Source: Alitta virens (taxonomy: Eukaryota; Annelida; Polychaeta; Phyllodocida; Nereididae). From it: a stretch of DNA of 64,000 nt. How positions within the stretch are numbered: position 1 is the stretch's first letter; each line of letters starts with the position of its first letter. Position numbers and translations under genes: made by a program. Below, one piece after another: positions 10,301 through 22,300 of this stretch. Below the pieces are notes generated by a model. That model was not told the origin of the DNA. It searched no databases and saw nothing but the letters and a program-made list of their open reading frames with translations. The stretch lies in NCBI GenBank assembly GCA_932294295.1, contig OW028575.1, forward strand, positions 10,464,558-10,528,557. The letters are read 5' to 3'.

Positions 10301-13300
10301 TTTGTAGGATCACCGAACCATCAGAAAACTTGATTTTAGCCCAAATGCTAATTCAACAGGGGTTCAGGTGAACCATGAATACAGATAATATTTTCAATTC
10401 ACCATGTCGACAACGGGCTATCACTACAACAAATATAAATCCCTACAGAAACCGAATCAGCAAAGAAGCAGGATGTGGGTTGAGGGGTCGTTTATTCACG
10501 TGCCCCCTCTAGACTCTATCTGCTGCAAAACCTTTAAATCAAACAACAGAATCTTGTCTATTGATGAATTTATTTTCAGGAGATTCATCAATAGTTATGG
10601 ATCCGCAAATTAGGAATCTATACATTCTAGAACAGAAAATTGGTTGAACAGTAGTCGAAGTCAGACTGACATTAGGTCCAATAGTGTCTTTTCACTGAGA
10701 AGCCCTGAATTCAGCACGACATAAGTCTTTTCTCTCCTCTTACTACTTATTTTGCTTTTCAGACATAGAAAATCATAACCCACTGATTCAATAAATATTA
10801 CTTTCTCATAACCGATTTGCCGCTCCCCTAAAATCGGGGAGGAAAATGATCCCGCGCATTGTCTGCACACAAAGTAGTGCGATTACTACCCTCATATCTT
10901 TCTTCCAAGAAGTCACTCGATGTGAAACTGATTCAGGCAATTTCTTTTGACTTAAACTTTACTAACATCATGAAATTGAACAACTTTACCGTGGAATTCC
11001 ACCAACTGCAGAAGGTACTATTTTCGTCATTGGCACTGAACAAGCTTGCGACGCCTTTTCAACGATCTTTTTTTTTACCATATCACTTGAGCTTTGCGTG
11101 AATTCTCAGAAAGACCAGTGCTACGCACCAGACAAGCGCCATCTTTTGGCACAAATTGCTATTGAGTCACACAAAATGACTAGACAAAAGCAGATTATTA
11201 GACAATTGGTGAGAAGAGTTAGATCTAGCCATTGAACAAAAATGTTTTACCTGAGGTCGCCCACGTAATGTGTAGCCCAGCTGAGTCGAACCCGGGACCT
11301 GGCCATCATGTGGATAACGTTTGTTGAGCCATAAATGTTGTCAGCAACTTCGAACGCTGCATTACCCCTGCCTGAAACAAGCAAAATTTTAAACCAATAA
11401 AATATTACTGAAAAAAGGTTCTCAACACACTACATTGTTTGTCACAATGGTATTATTCACTTCTATTGTTTAGAGCACACCAATTTAGTTTTTCACACCT
11501 GGTAGGCAGCGGCCCCTCTTTAATTTATTTAATGTTCCCTATGTGGCATGGTCTTGTTTTCTCATCATACATCACATGGGTGAGGTTTAAACTTGGCCCA
11601 GCAAAGAATCTGATTATGCCCTGAATCAGGATATGCCTACATCGAAAAAAGATAAGCCTGCAGCTGGATTGCGAGTAATTATTAATTGTGTAGTTCCATG
11701 GAAACTCCCATGCCCAGGAAGGTGTAGGCCTATGTCATATTGTTTCCATTCTTTACCAGGATGGAGTTTATTGGGAAGGAGAGACAGACAGACTGATGAA
11801 TATGAGAAAGGCAGATAGACCTACAGACAGACAAAAAAAATGTGTTTATGACTACAATTAAGTTTTTCTACCAAAAAAAAAGTGTTTATGACTACAATTA
11901 AGTTTTTCCACAACTTTAGAGACTTTTTAAACCATGAGCAATTAAAGCATACAAAAGTCACTAAAACTACAACACACAGTCCTGCAAATCATTTCTCTTT
12001 TCCGTTTAATCAGTATTTTCCAACAGAGAGATTTCCAACAAACTTTCCTTTCCTAATTAATTGGCGTGGGAAAGAATACTTTGTTTAGCACGTGGGGCCC
12101 TAGCAACGGTCGCCAAGGGAACGGTGGTTGCCGGGCAAGGGGGAGTGCACATGCTGACGCACACCTGCACAAGTTGCTATGCATTACACAAAAAAGGCAC
12201 CTGAAGTATTATTTCTCAGTAAGCTGGAGAGGCCTGCAATAAATCACATGGGCCTAACAGCCTTGAGAGTCCCATAAAATGATACTAGCACAATTTTTTG
12301 TCAGCACTGATTTCAGAGTGCTTTTATGTAGGGTTATAAATGTACAATATGAGGCATATTGGCACGAAGGAAGTTAAAATTGTATTACTGATTAAGATTG
12401 TGCGGACCTGAAATTCTTGGGCACCAGGATCACTACACCTGCGTTAAAGAGAATGGACTTTAGCTGATTTCAGAGCGCTGTTTTGTAGGATTATAAATGT
12501 ACAATAATATTGGCATTAATGACAGTTTTACTGTAATATAAGGAGAGAGCAGACCTGAAACTCTAAGGCAGGTTCCTGGTCAGAGAATTTGTGAGGGGAT
12601 TGCAAAAGCAAGACTTTCCCTTATAAATGTATTCCAATCAAAACCCCAAAAGGACTCTCATTTTCCAGGGCTTTATCATAACATGGTATTTCCCACTGCT
12701 CAGCTAGATTTAGTGTGGGTTTAGTGGTTCTCTCTCTCTTTTATGTGTTAATCTATTGGCCATACATCACTTTAATCCCTGGCAAAGGAGCATAAAAGGG
12801 CAATGAGTGCACAGATCAGGCCTCACAGAGCTTTCAATTCCAGATCAGTCAGCCCAGTTGGTAAGGGGTTGAAAGGGTGTCACTGAAGTCCAGGGTCCGG
12901 CAAAATCAATACTCTATAATCCTTTGGGTTTAGTGCAGTATAGCGGAACCAAATTTATGCCCATATTTAGCGCCCATTAAAAATCAAATTTTATCAATTA
13001 AAATAACATTTGGTGCAGATCAGCGGGGGTTTGGAGGCAGGAGACCCGAAGAAAAAGCAAAAATAAACGCTGTCTTTACCGTGAAGATGAAACGGCCGTC
13101 ATAACTACATTTGAATGTGAAGTCAAACATAGATTTCAAGCATTTTTACGTCATAGGCCTGGCAATGAGACTCGTTAAATATGGTCATAAATCTGGGTCC
13201 GCTATACTGTACTTTTTCCAATCCTTTATATATAGTCTTAAAGGGCATAATTCTCAGACCCAATTACTTTTGTATGGATAAATTTCTATCCCTACTGTTA

Positions 13301-16300
13301 CATGTCTTTTTTTGGAAATTTTATGTTGAAACTAACCATTCTACTAGTAAGTATATATCTCAAATAACAACCACTAATTTAAGTCGAATCCGATCTGATT
13401 TATACACTGAGCTCTATATGTATCATTATAAGTGGTCCAAACTATCACAATATAAGAATTGGCCATTGTTTATAACAATAGGTGTGGGTGACTATAGAAC
13501 AGACAATCTTATTATATTTCTGATGAAGAATGACTAATTAATTATATTAGCCATATATACACAAATATATCACAGCTAACAATCTATATTGAACGTGCAA
13601 ATCAGAAATGTTATTGTTTTTCTCATTAATGCAATCCACCTAATGCAACCATCATTAAGATGTTATCAAACAAGGCTCAAGACTAAATCACGATTTTAAT
13701 GTGAATGCCTTTATCTGGTTTGTTTTATGACCAAACTGATAAGTTCCCCATCACGAGTTATGAGGCCTCTTGTTATGCTCTCACGGAGTCTCATGAAAAG
13801 CACACAGAAAAAAACAACATTACATTTTGATAATGTGTGGGAGTGTGGATGCTTGTTAGTCTAACTTCATAAGACCCTGCTGCAACCACAGAACCACCAA
13901 GAGTCAAACTTTATCTGTATGAGGGGACAGGTAGATAGATAGATAGTTAGATAGATTTATAAAAGATAGATAGACAGATAGATAGACAGACAGTTAGATA
14001 GATAGATAGATAGATAGATAGATATATAGATATATAGATAGATAGACAGACAGAGAGATAGATAGATAGACAGATAGATAGATAGGTAGATAAATAGATA
14101 GACAGTTAGATAGACAGCTAGACAGATAGATAGATCTCTTACTAGAGCAGTGTATGATATGCCCCAGATCAGAACGCCATATTGCAGGTAACTGCACTCT
14201 CAACCGCCTACATTATCATTATTAAGGTGGGAGTTATTCTGGAGAAGGATCAATCTCATTGTTGACACACGTGCTACACAATAACATTACATAATGCGTT
14301 ACATAATGACATGCTCAAATGTCTGACGATTATTGTTACTCTCTCACATGTAGACTGACAGGTTAATTGGAACAGAAAATTCACCAAAATGCAAACTACA
14401 GGCAAAAATAATTCATTAACTGCCACCTGTTCACATCATTAAATGTTTTATCTACTGTCTGTCGATATACTTTACCAGGGCATATTCATTTTGAAATACG
14501 TCATTATTGATGTACACACTAGCAAAAAGTAAACATTTGTTTTGCTGATTTGATCCCATGCCATGATATATATATATATATATATATTTGGGTGGTGGGT
14601 GGGGTGGATTAGGGCTTTACGTCCTGTATTTCTGCACCTGATGGGTTAATTAGGACAGGCAGGGACCATGGCAATGAGATTAAGGATGAAAAAACAGCCA
14701 TCCAACTTAGGCTCGAACGGTAATCGAACCTGGGACCCAGTGGTTTGAAGCCCAGCGCTCTACCTCTGAGCTAGGCCCTCACCCTCCCCCCATTTTGGGA
14801 AGGGGGGGGGGAGGGAAGACCAATGCAATCATTCCCCCAACCTGAAATCACCCTGAAATTCACAAATAAAAATTTTCCTTTTTCGCACACTCTTTTTTTT
14901 TTTAACATTTCAATTTGTGCTTTGTTAAACACTTTAACACTAGATAACATTTCAGTACAAGTTTATAGTTTGGCATCAGTGATCCACCATTAATTTACCT
15001 CCTGACAAGTGTCCATGTGTTAACTGCGGCCACTTGCACGAGCGAGGGAAGTCACAGTGCAACAGACGTAGTAGACCTGGTTCCCCCCACCCCCACCGGT
15101 CAAGAGAAATCGACGCCCCTGCCAGAGCCAGATCTATGTAATCCATGAGTGGGGTCTTTTACTTGCTACAGACCAGCCAGGGTTTCCTAGAAGCCTGTTT
15201 TGGGGAGACCCCCCCCCCCTCCTTTAAAGTCAGCCAAAAATAGATCCAGCAGCTAGCAAGGCAACATAAAGGTAGTTTGTAACACTATTTTAATACACTA
15301 CATAACACAGCAATAGCTAATAACAGATGCATCCTAATGATAATGAGAGATAATTTGCGTTAGTATCACCGAATCATATATCCAGGATGTAATTAAACAA
15401 TAGCTTCTACCACAATAGGATGTTTTATTGTTAGTTTTCGTGACATTAATTTTCCACTGAGTGCATATAATTCTTACTTAGATTATTATTTATATAAGAT
15501 CATGCTTAATTTGGGATCGCGCAACATGAGACTTCCTTAGCCTTAAGCTGTTTGACCTTCTGAAGGTCAAGTTGTATGACCAAGTCAATAAGAGACTTAG
15601 AAGCTCAGCAGGTCGACCTGTCATAATTACATTGCTGCTACTGCTGCTACTACTGCTGCTGCTGTTGAGGGATGCTCAACACTAGCAAGTGATCCTCTCT
15701 TATTTGAATTTTGCAAGACTACTCAAAAGGGCAAATACATATAAATAAAGGTGTGCTACATAAGAATATTAAGCTTACTGCTGCTGCGACTGCTGCTGCT
15801 GCTGCTACAGCTGCTGAGGGATGCTCAATACTCGCAAGTGATCCTCTCTTGTTTGACCTTCACATGACTACTCAAAAGGGCAGATATATATGAAGGTGTG
15901 ACAGTACGTGTAACTTCTCCCATGACTAATCTGTGACATATCCTTTTTTAGATCAATTGATTTGTGTCTGATGGTAATTCGCTCAATGAAGGATCAGTTA
16001 CACCACAAAATGCTGTATTGACATTAATGTAATTGGTATAATTAACAAATGGGTGTCATGAATGGAAGAACACATGCTGAGAGATAAATTTACTAATCAC
16101 ATTGAACTGATATAGTCGCTAAGCCTATTGTACGAATTTGATCATACACTTTTTCTGCTATGCTTTGCCCTTAGTAATTCAACTTCTTGTTTTTTGTACA
16201 CCAAGCAAAAACAAGTGCATAGGAAAAATAAGTCAGAAATTGCGATGTACAATAGTAGGCTACATCAGAATCTTAAGCTTATTGCAAGTTACTGTGGTAT

Positions 16301-19300
16301 TAATCCCTGGGTGCTGATTAAAATAAGTGCTAATGGGGCTATTAGATTGACAGAAGGTGTCTGGAACAGCAAAGTGTCAAACTGTGGTATTCATTGCAAA
16401 ATAACTCTGTGATCTTAGTCAAATGTTTTGAGAAAAAAATTAAATTATGACAAGTTTAGAATTTAAATACTAATTAATCTTATTTATCTATTTGTTTTTA
16501 CTACATGTTCAATTATTTTTATGCTCTTTTTGCATGAATAAACAATTATATATATAGTGATCTTTGCAAAACAAAACTAGAGAAGAATGGGACACTTTGA
16601 AAGTAACACAACAATATTCTTTATGAGGTCAATTAAGAGCAGTTGACATTTTTATATTTAATTTTAAAATTATACTGAATCTTACCCAAAATTAGAACAT
16701 TTTGTCCTTCGAACGCATCCGGTTCGATGGACACCGTGTCGTAATCCTCCACAAACTCCGCTCCTTCAAACTTCGGCTTCTTGGGCATCCACATTCCTGT
16801 AGCCAGAATGAGAGTTCTGAAAAAAGAAGGATGGATGTAGGCATTGCAGCATACACTGTAAGAATTACTGTAAATGACAGTTTATTGTGTAAAAATGTTG
16901 GTTGATAGTTCTGCTTTGAGCAGCTTCCCCACAGCTAGTGGACTTCCGAGTGCACTTGTGTAATATGACAAAATATATAAATTTCATAATAAATAACCAC
17001 ACACGGCTCTGTCAGTCAAAGACAAGGGTAAAATATCGGATGGTCTAAGTAAGGTCTGCACTGCAAAAAGTAGGCATGACAATTGAAGGCAGAACTTAAA
17101 CACCCAGGAAAGGCACTGGAGTGGACTTAGTGACAATGAAGACGGATCTATAATTTCATGTTTTTATAACGAATTAATAACAAATTGACGAAAAACCAAA
17201 AGTAATGGTCACAAGCTTGACAGGCTTATCTGCTAGCACCTAGAGGCCAGTATAATGATGACACGGTTGCAAATATAGTTAACATCATGTTCCACATCAA
17301 CTCATGGGTGGCCCTGAGACCGAGGATGGTGGGTGGTGTCGTTCACTTGCCTTTTACAACACCCTCATATCACAGTCACTTGGCTAATTCCCTCAACAGT
17401 TTTGGCATTATACCTTGACACCATTTTTCCTTAAGCCCTTAAGAAGTGTTAACAAGCAGAAGGTCATGGCCTTAAGTAACTGGCTCAGCAGCTCAAGGTC
17501 CTGGGCTTCGAGGGTTTCCTAAAGGGTAATCAGGATTGACCTTCCATGGGGGTGATCATTGACCTATGAGATGGGATGCTCTTCAGTCTTCACAGTAAAG
17601 TATATTGTCTTTGGTAACATAAAAGGAGTTAACTGAATTGCGGGTGTGATGTGGCAAGTATACCGACTAGGAATTGCAGGAAATATGTGAGGAGTCATTT
17701 CTGGCAGATGTAATGATGATATACTGAGGATGGGTGGTGATATTACCATGATTAGTGAAAGTGAGAATAACCATTTAAATCAGTTTTGCGAATGGACCAT
17801 TGTAAACGTAGTGAATCTGTGAGTGTGTGTTTGCTAAAGTTCGATCAATCAATCAATCAATCAATCAATCATCAATCAATCAATCATCAATCAATCAACC
17901 AATCAATCACTAAGATTGGGGTTGTCTCGACAAATAAAAGCCAAAAACTACAGAATGAAGCACAATAAAAATAAATTTCCCCATGTTTTATTGAAGACAA
18001 GTTACATCTACACACATATATATTATAGTTCTAAATATAATAGAGCGAAGAACAGAGGGTTACCAAAGGACTTAACCATGCCACTCAGGTGCCTCTTCAA
18101 TAACACTTCACACCTCAGAACTTTCCCTTTCCAGTCTTTTCAGCCATTCCAGCCTTTAGCGCCTCTGACAGCCGGAACAAGCTGTGGTTCCACCCAGAGA
18201 CAGCTGCGGACAGACCGACAGACAGACTGACAGACAGGTTGTCACCTGGGGTCTCTGCGTACCCACTAATTGCTGTCAGACGTTACACAGCAGCAGGAAG
18301 AACGTCACTCGTGGTTGGGTCATGCAAAGTGGGCAGAACTCAACTTAACACACAATAAAAGTTGTGTGAACAACAATTAGTGGCAGCAAAAGCAAAGTAA
18401 TTAACGTTAATTGGCACTATTACATAATCTCAGCGCTACTGCTCTCCTGGAGGTCCCGGGTTCGATCCCCAGCCCAGGCACTCTTCAATCGCACGAGACG
18501 TTAAATTGGAGGCGCCTTGTACTCGTTGTCTATGCTGAGACAAGTAAAAGACCCCACCCATGGTGTAAATGTGTAACATAGTATGGACTCAAAGCCTTAC
18601 CATCTAATTTGTCAACGAAATAATATGTAAATCAAATTAACATCTTATCATATTTCCATTTATTGCCATTTTTATCATTTGTGTATATAACTTCATTTTG
18701 TTTTCTGTTATTTTATTGTCGGCAAAAAGCTTTCTAACTTATTTTATTGTTGTCAATCATCACCGACTTTAAATAGAGTTTTATCTTATCTTATCTTAAT
18801 CATTACGTCTTCCTCTTGCAGCTGGAAATATAAGCTTTACTGAGCGTCAGAGCCAGTAACATTGAGACATTGAAACATTGACTGAGAGTACAATTTTCCC
18901 AACCACAGACACTTGTACAAGATTCTGTCACCAATTTGACGTCACACGTGAACCATGAGATAAAACTACAACGCATCATGCATTCAATGAAATTTACCAA
19001 AAATAATTTAAAAGGCAAAGATAAAAAAAATTCTGTTAAGTTAGTGAATATGCACTGACAAACTAAGGATTAATGCAAAGCTATGTATTTGTTTTAAAAG
19101 GAAAAAAGTATAATCTGTTTTGGTGCATTTAATGCAAGGGATCCAGTGTCCCTGGGGGCTATGATTTCCAAAAGAAGCCTCCGCCAGTCTTTTGATTAAG
19201 GCCAGTCAGAAACAACTGCAAACAAACCATCTTAGCTGATTAAATACGATTTTGGAGTTCTGCAAGGTGCTGGGATCCCACCTTACTTAAGAAGCGCTGA

Positions 19301-22300
19301 CTGCCGAGGGAAAGTCACAGACTCCTCTGTTGTTACCATGGCACCCTTAAGGCGTCTTTGTGTTTCGTTCTTTTTCTTAAGGATTTAGGAGGAGTGTAGG
19401 CGGCGCCCCAGGGCAGGGATTGAAGTTGCTCAGAAATGATCAATAATTTCTCTCAGGAATGTTTTTTACCCCCTGGGGTATGTTTAATGTTCCTCACGGT
19501 ATGTTTAATGTCCCCTAAGGTATGTTTAACGACCGAGGTGTTGGTCAATAGGGAAATCATCAAAAATGGATCAAGGTGCTACAGATCTGGTGGTAATGCA
19601 CTTACAAGCAACTGGTGTCCAGGGAGGCACTATTAAGATCAATGTCAGCCATGAGATGATGAGAAATACACATTTAATGCTTATCATAACATATTGCTGT
19701 CATGATTTAATTGTCATTAACTAGAGCACCATTAACTGTCACTAAAAGTAAAACATCACAAAAAAGAAAGAACAGTGGTTTATTATTACTTTTCAGGTTT
19801 TAAGGTTTGATATTGTCAACCTGTAACACGCATGGCATAAGTAATGATGAGATGATAAGACCCGTGTTCAACTCAGAAATACAAAACAGTGTCCTTCTGT
19901 TCGTTCATACGTGTGGTCCTAGTTTCTGTCAACCAGACAGTCCCATCAAATTTATCTAATTTTGCAAATCGGTACATCCTCATGTCCTTTGATAATAATT
20001 GATACCGAACAAACTAACAAATGGCGCCAATTTGATAAACCCACCAGAACATGATTGATACAACCTGTTACATAGAATCAAATTTATTTCCATTTTTACA
20101 CAAGTAATAACAAAATAATTATTTTCAAAACAAAGCATTTATTTATGCATGGAAGAGGAGAAAAATAAACACGGAGCTCTCACATACATGAGATATATTC
20201 CAGTATCATTAAAATATATATTAATTTGATTATGATGTAACATATCAAAAACATGTTTACATAGCAGACACTCACCAATATTTAGGGACATTAGTGCAGT
20301 CAGAAAGCCCTGTCCCGCAGCAGTGGAGTAGTTCAATGTGCCAATCGAGACAAAAAAATAAGCTAATTTGAAAGTCCCCACATCCCCAAAATTTGCTGAT
20401 TTGGGAATTTGTAAAATGGTTCGATTTCCATCAACCTGGCAAAGTCACGATATTCTATTTCCGCTGCTATGTCATTGCAGTGTCATTGCAGTGTCATTGA
20501 TTCATAACAGTGTCATTGCAGTGTCATAACAGTGTCATTGATTCACAACAGTGTCATTGATTCACAAGAGTGTCATTTATGTCATAACAGTGTCATTATA
20601 TATCAATGCTGAGTAAATCAACTCCACTGCTCTCAGGGGAAGCTCTGTGGATCAAATTGGTTCTGCAACATGGACAGAATCCACAGAATTGCGAAGCTAA
20701 TGGTCCAGATTACAGGCTAATGATGTATATAATGCACTATTGTTTCATGTGATATGTGGTTGTCTGGGAGTGAGTTTACATAAAATATATATAATCTATG
20801 AATCGGCGGTCATAATTGCAGACTAAAATATTCATACATAATTACATTTCCTTTGCAATTGAATTTTAACATTCGTGCCTGGGAGACATTTAGTACATTT
20901 GTAATTTGATTGCAATCTACAAAAATTCTGATGCCTTTCCTGATAGCTGGTAAAATTCAGACAATTATCTGAGAGAATCTATTTCACGCTTTAAATTAAT
21001 AATAACAAAAAAAAAACCATATTAGATTACTTTCACACTTTCAGCACTAATAGGTATACCTACATTAAATCACAAGATCGGATGTATTTAATAAGCCTAA
21101 AATAAGCAATGCCAGACTCGAAGGAGAAACCTGTTGCTTTTCTTACTCTTATCACTCCATAATCTATATAGGTCTATGCCCCATTGCCCCCAAAGCATCA
21201 GCTCTGTTTCATTATTTTATTAGAAAAGGTATACAAATCACAGAAAGACGTCCGTAATGTACTTGATTGAACAATTTGTGCCGTAAAGTAGTTCGTTGCA
21301 CTTTTTACGTTAATAATTATGGGGTTGCATTGTACAAAGTTCCCAAGAGTTGAATAATTTCATTTGGTAATCTCTCTTTGGTCAAGATATCTGTAATTCC
21401 TTAAAGCATTACAGTCAATTAACTAAACAAAAAAAACAAAGGAATCAAAACTAGTCCCAGTAAATATTTAGTACATGCAATTTCATGTCAAGAAAGTGTG
21501 TCAGGTTCGAACCCTGGACTTTCAGAGGGCCTGATAGTACCTTACCCATTAGACCAATGGACCACCCAACTGCTTTTCTTTGAATACTTTGCTGTTTTCT
21601 CTCTTGTTTCAATGAGACTTGCAAACTGCTGAGACAGTTTTCAGCTGCTCGTTCTGTTCATTTTGCCCATTGACTCTTTTCGCTTCATTTCTCAACCACC
21701 TGTCAGCTTCCCCATCCTTTTGTTTTGAGATGCTCAACATCAGCAGCAACAAAATGGGCTGTATGATGATGTGTACTTATGTGCAACACATCTAAAGTTG
21801 TATCATATATTTATATATATATATTTATTTATTGTTTCAGGCACACATAGTGCATGATACTGTTGTTTAAATTGCAAAACATTTTAAATATAAAATTGTA
21901 AAATAAATTCTGTAAATCAACTTGTACAAAAGTATATGAGGATTTTAAATCCTTCATTTTGGAATTTATCATATATTCTGGTCAGTCTCATCAATATATT
22001 TTGATTTCATATCATCTTGCTCGATTACAACTCAAGTGTTTATTTTAATATTTTACGAACAAACCACTGCTCTACTGTGGATTCAAAGCTCTACCATCTC
22101 ATCACTATATCAGCCATTGGCAGCTGGTTGTAAAAGCGTGAAAACTCAATAAAAAACATAGAAAAAAAAACTTTGTTTGGAATTTTTCTTTTTCTTTTTA
22201 GATGCCTTACTGACTTGTGCATTACAGTTGGATATGGTGGTGGGTGGGTGGATTAGGATTTTCGTCCTGCATTGATGCACCTGACGGGCTAATTAGGACA

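Larger units (their letters stand above)
9204..11250. other. Intron of FOXRED2-B with S2 and family B repeats
   Basis: A 2-kb intron between the exons ending 9203 and 11251. It holds an S2 SINE (about 10065-10245, -) and a family B segment (about 10672-11135). No open frame here resembles a known protein. Confidence 0.7.
11372..16685. other. 5.3-kb intron of FOXRED2-B
   Basis: It contains a 40-bp-spaced direct repeat (11842 and 11882), family E MITE (12926-13219), a TAGA microsatellite (13931-14135), S2 SINE (14586-14785), family C MITE (about 14790-15121) and a CTG-rich duplicated segment (15634-15897). Reading frames up to 118 codons (e.g. 13181-13537) show no recognisable domain and begin inside the MITE. 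Confidence 0.75.

Noticed and set aside
11272..11304. B-box-like GGTTCGACTC suggesting a tRNA or SINE
   Set aside because: It lies inside FOXRED2-B exon 11371-11251 and encodes the ARSRVRLSW segment; the resemblance is chance.
13181..13537. 118-codon reading frame
   Set aside because: It starts inside the right end of a MITE and has no recognisable domain; codon content is that of AT-rich intron DNA.
21490..21575. Functional tRNA gene
   Set aside because: A and B boxes are present but acceptor and anticodon stems do not pair well. Better explained as a SINE head.
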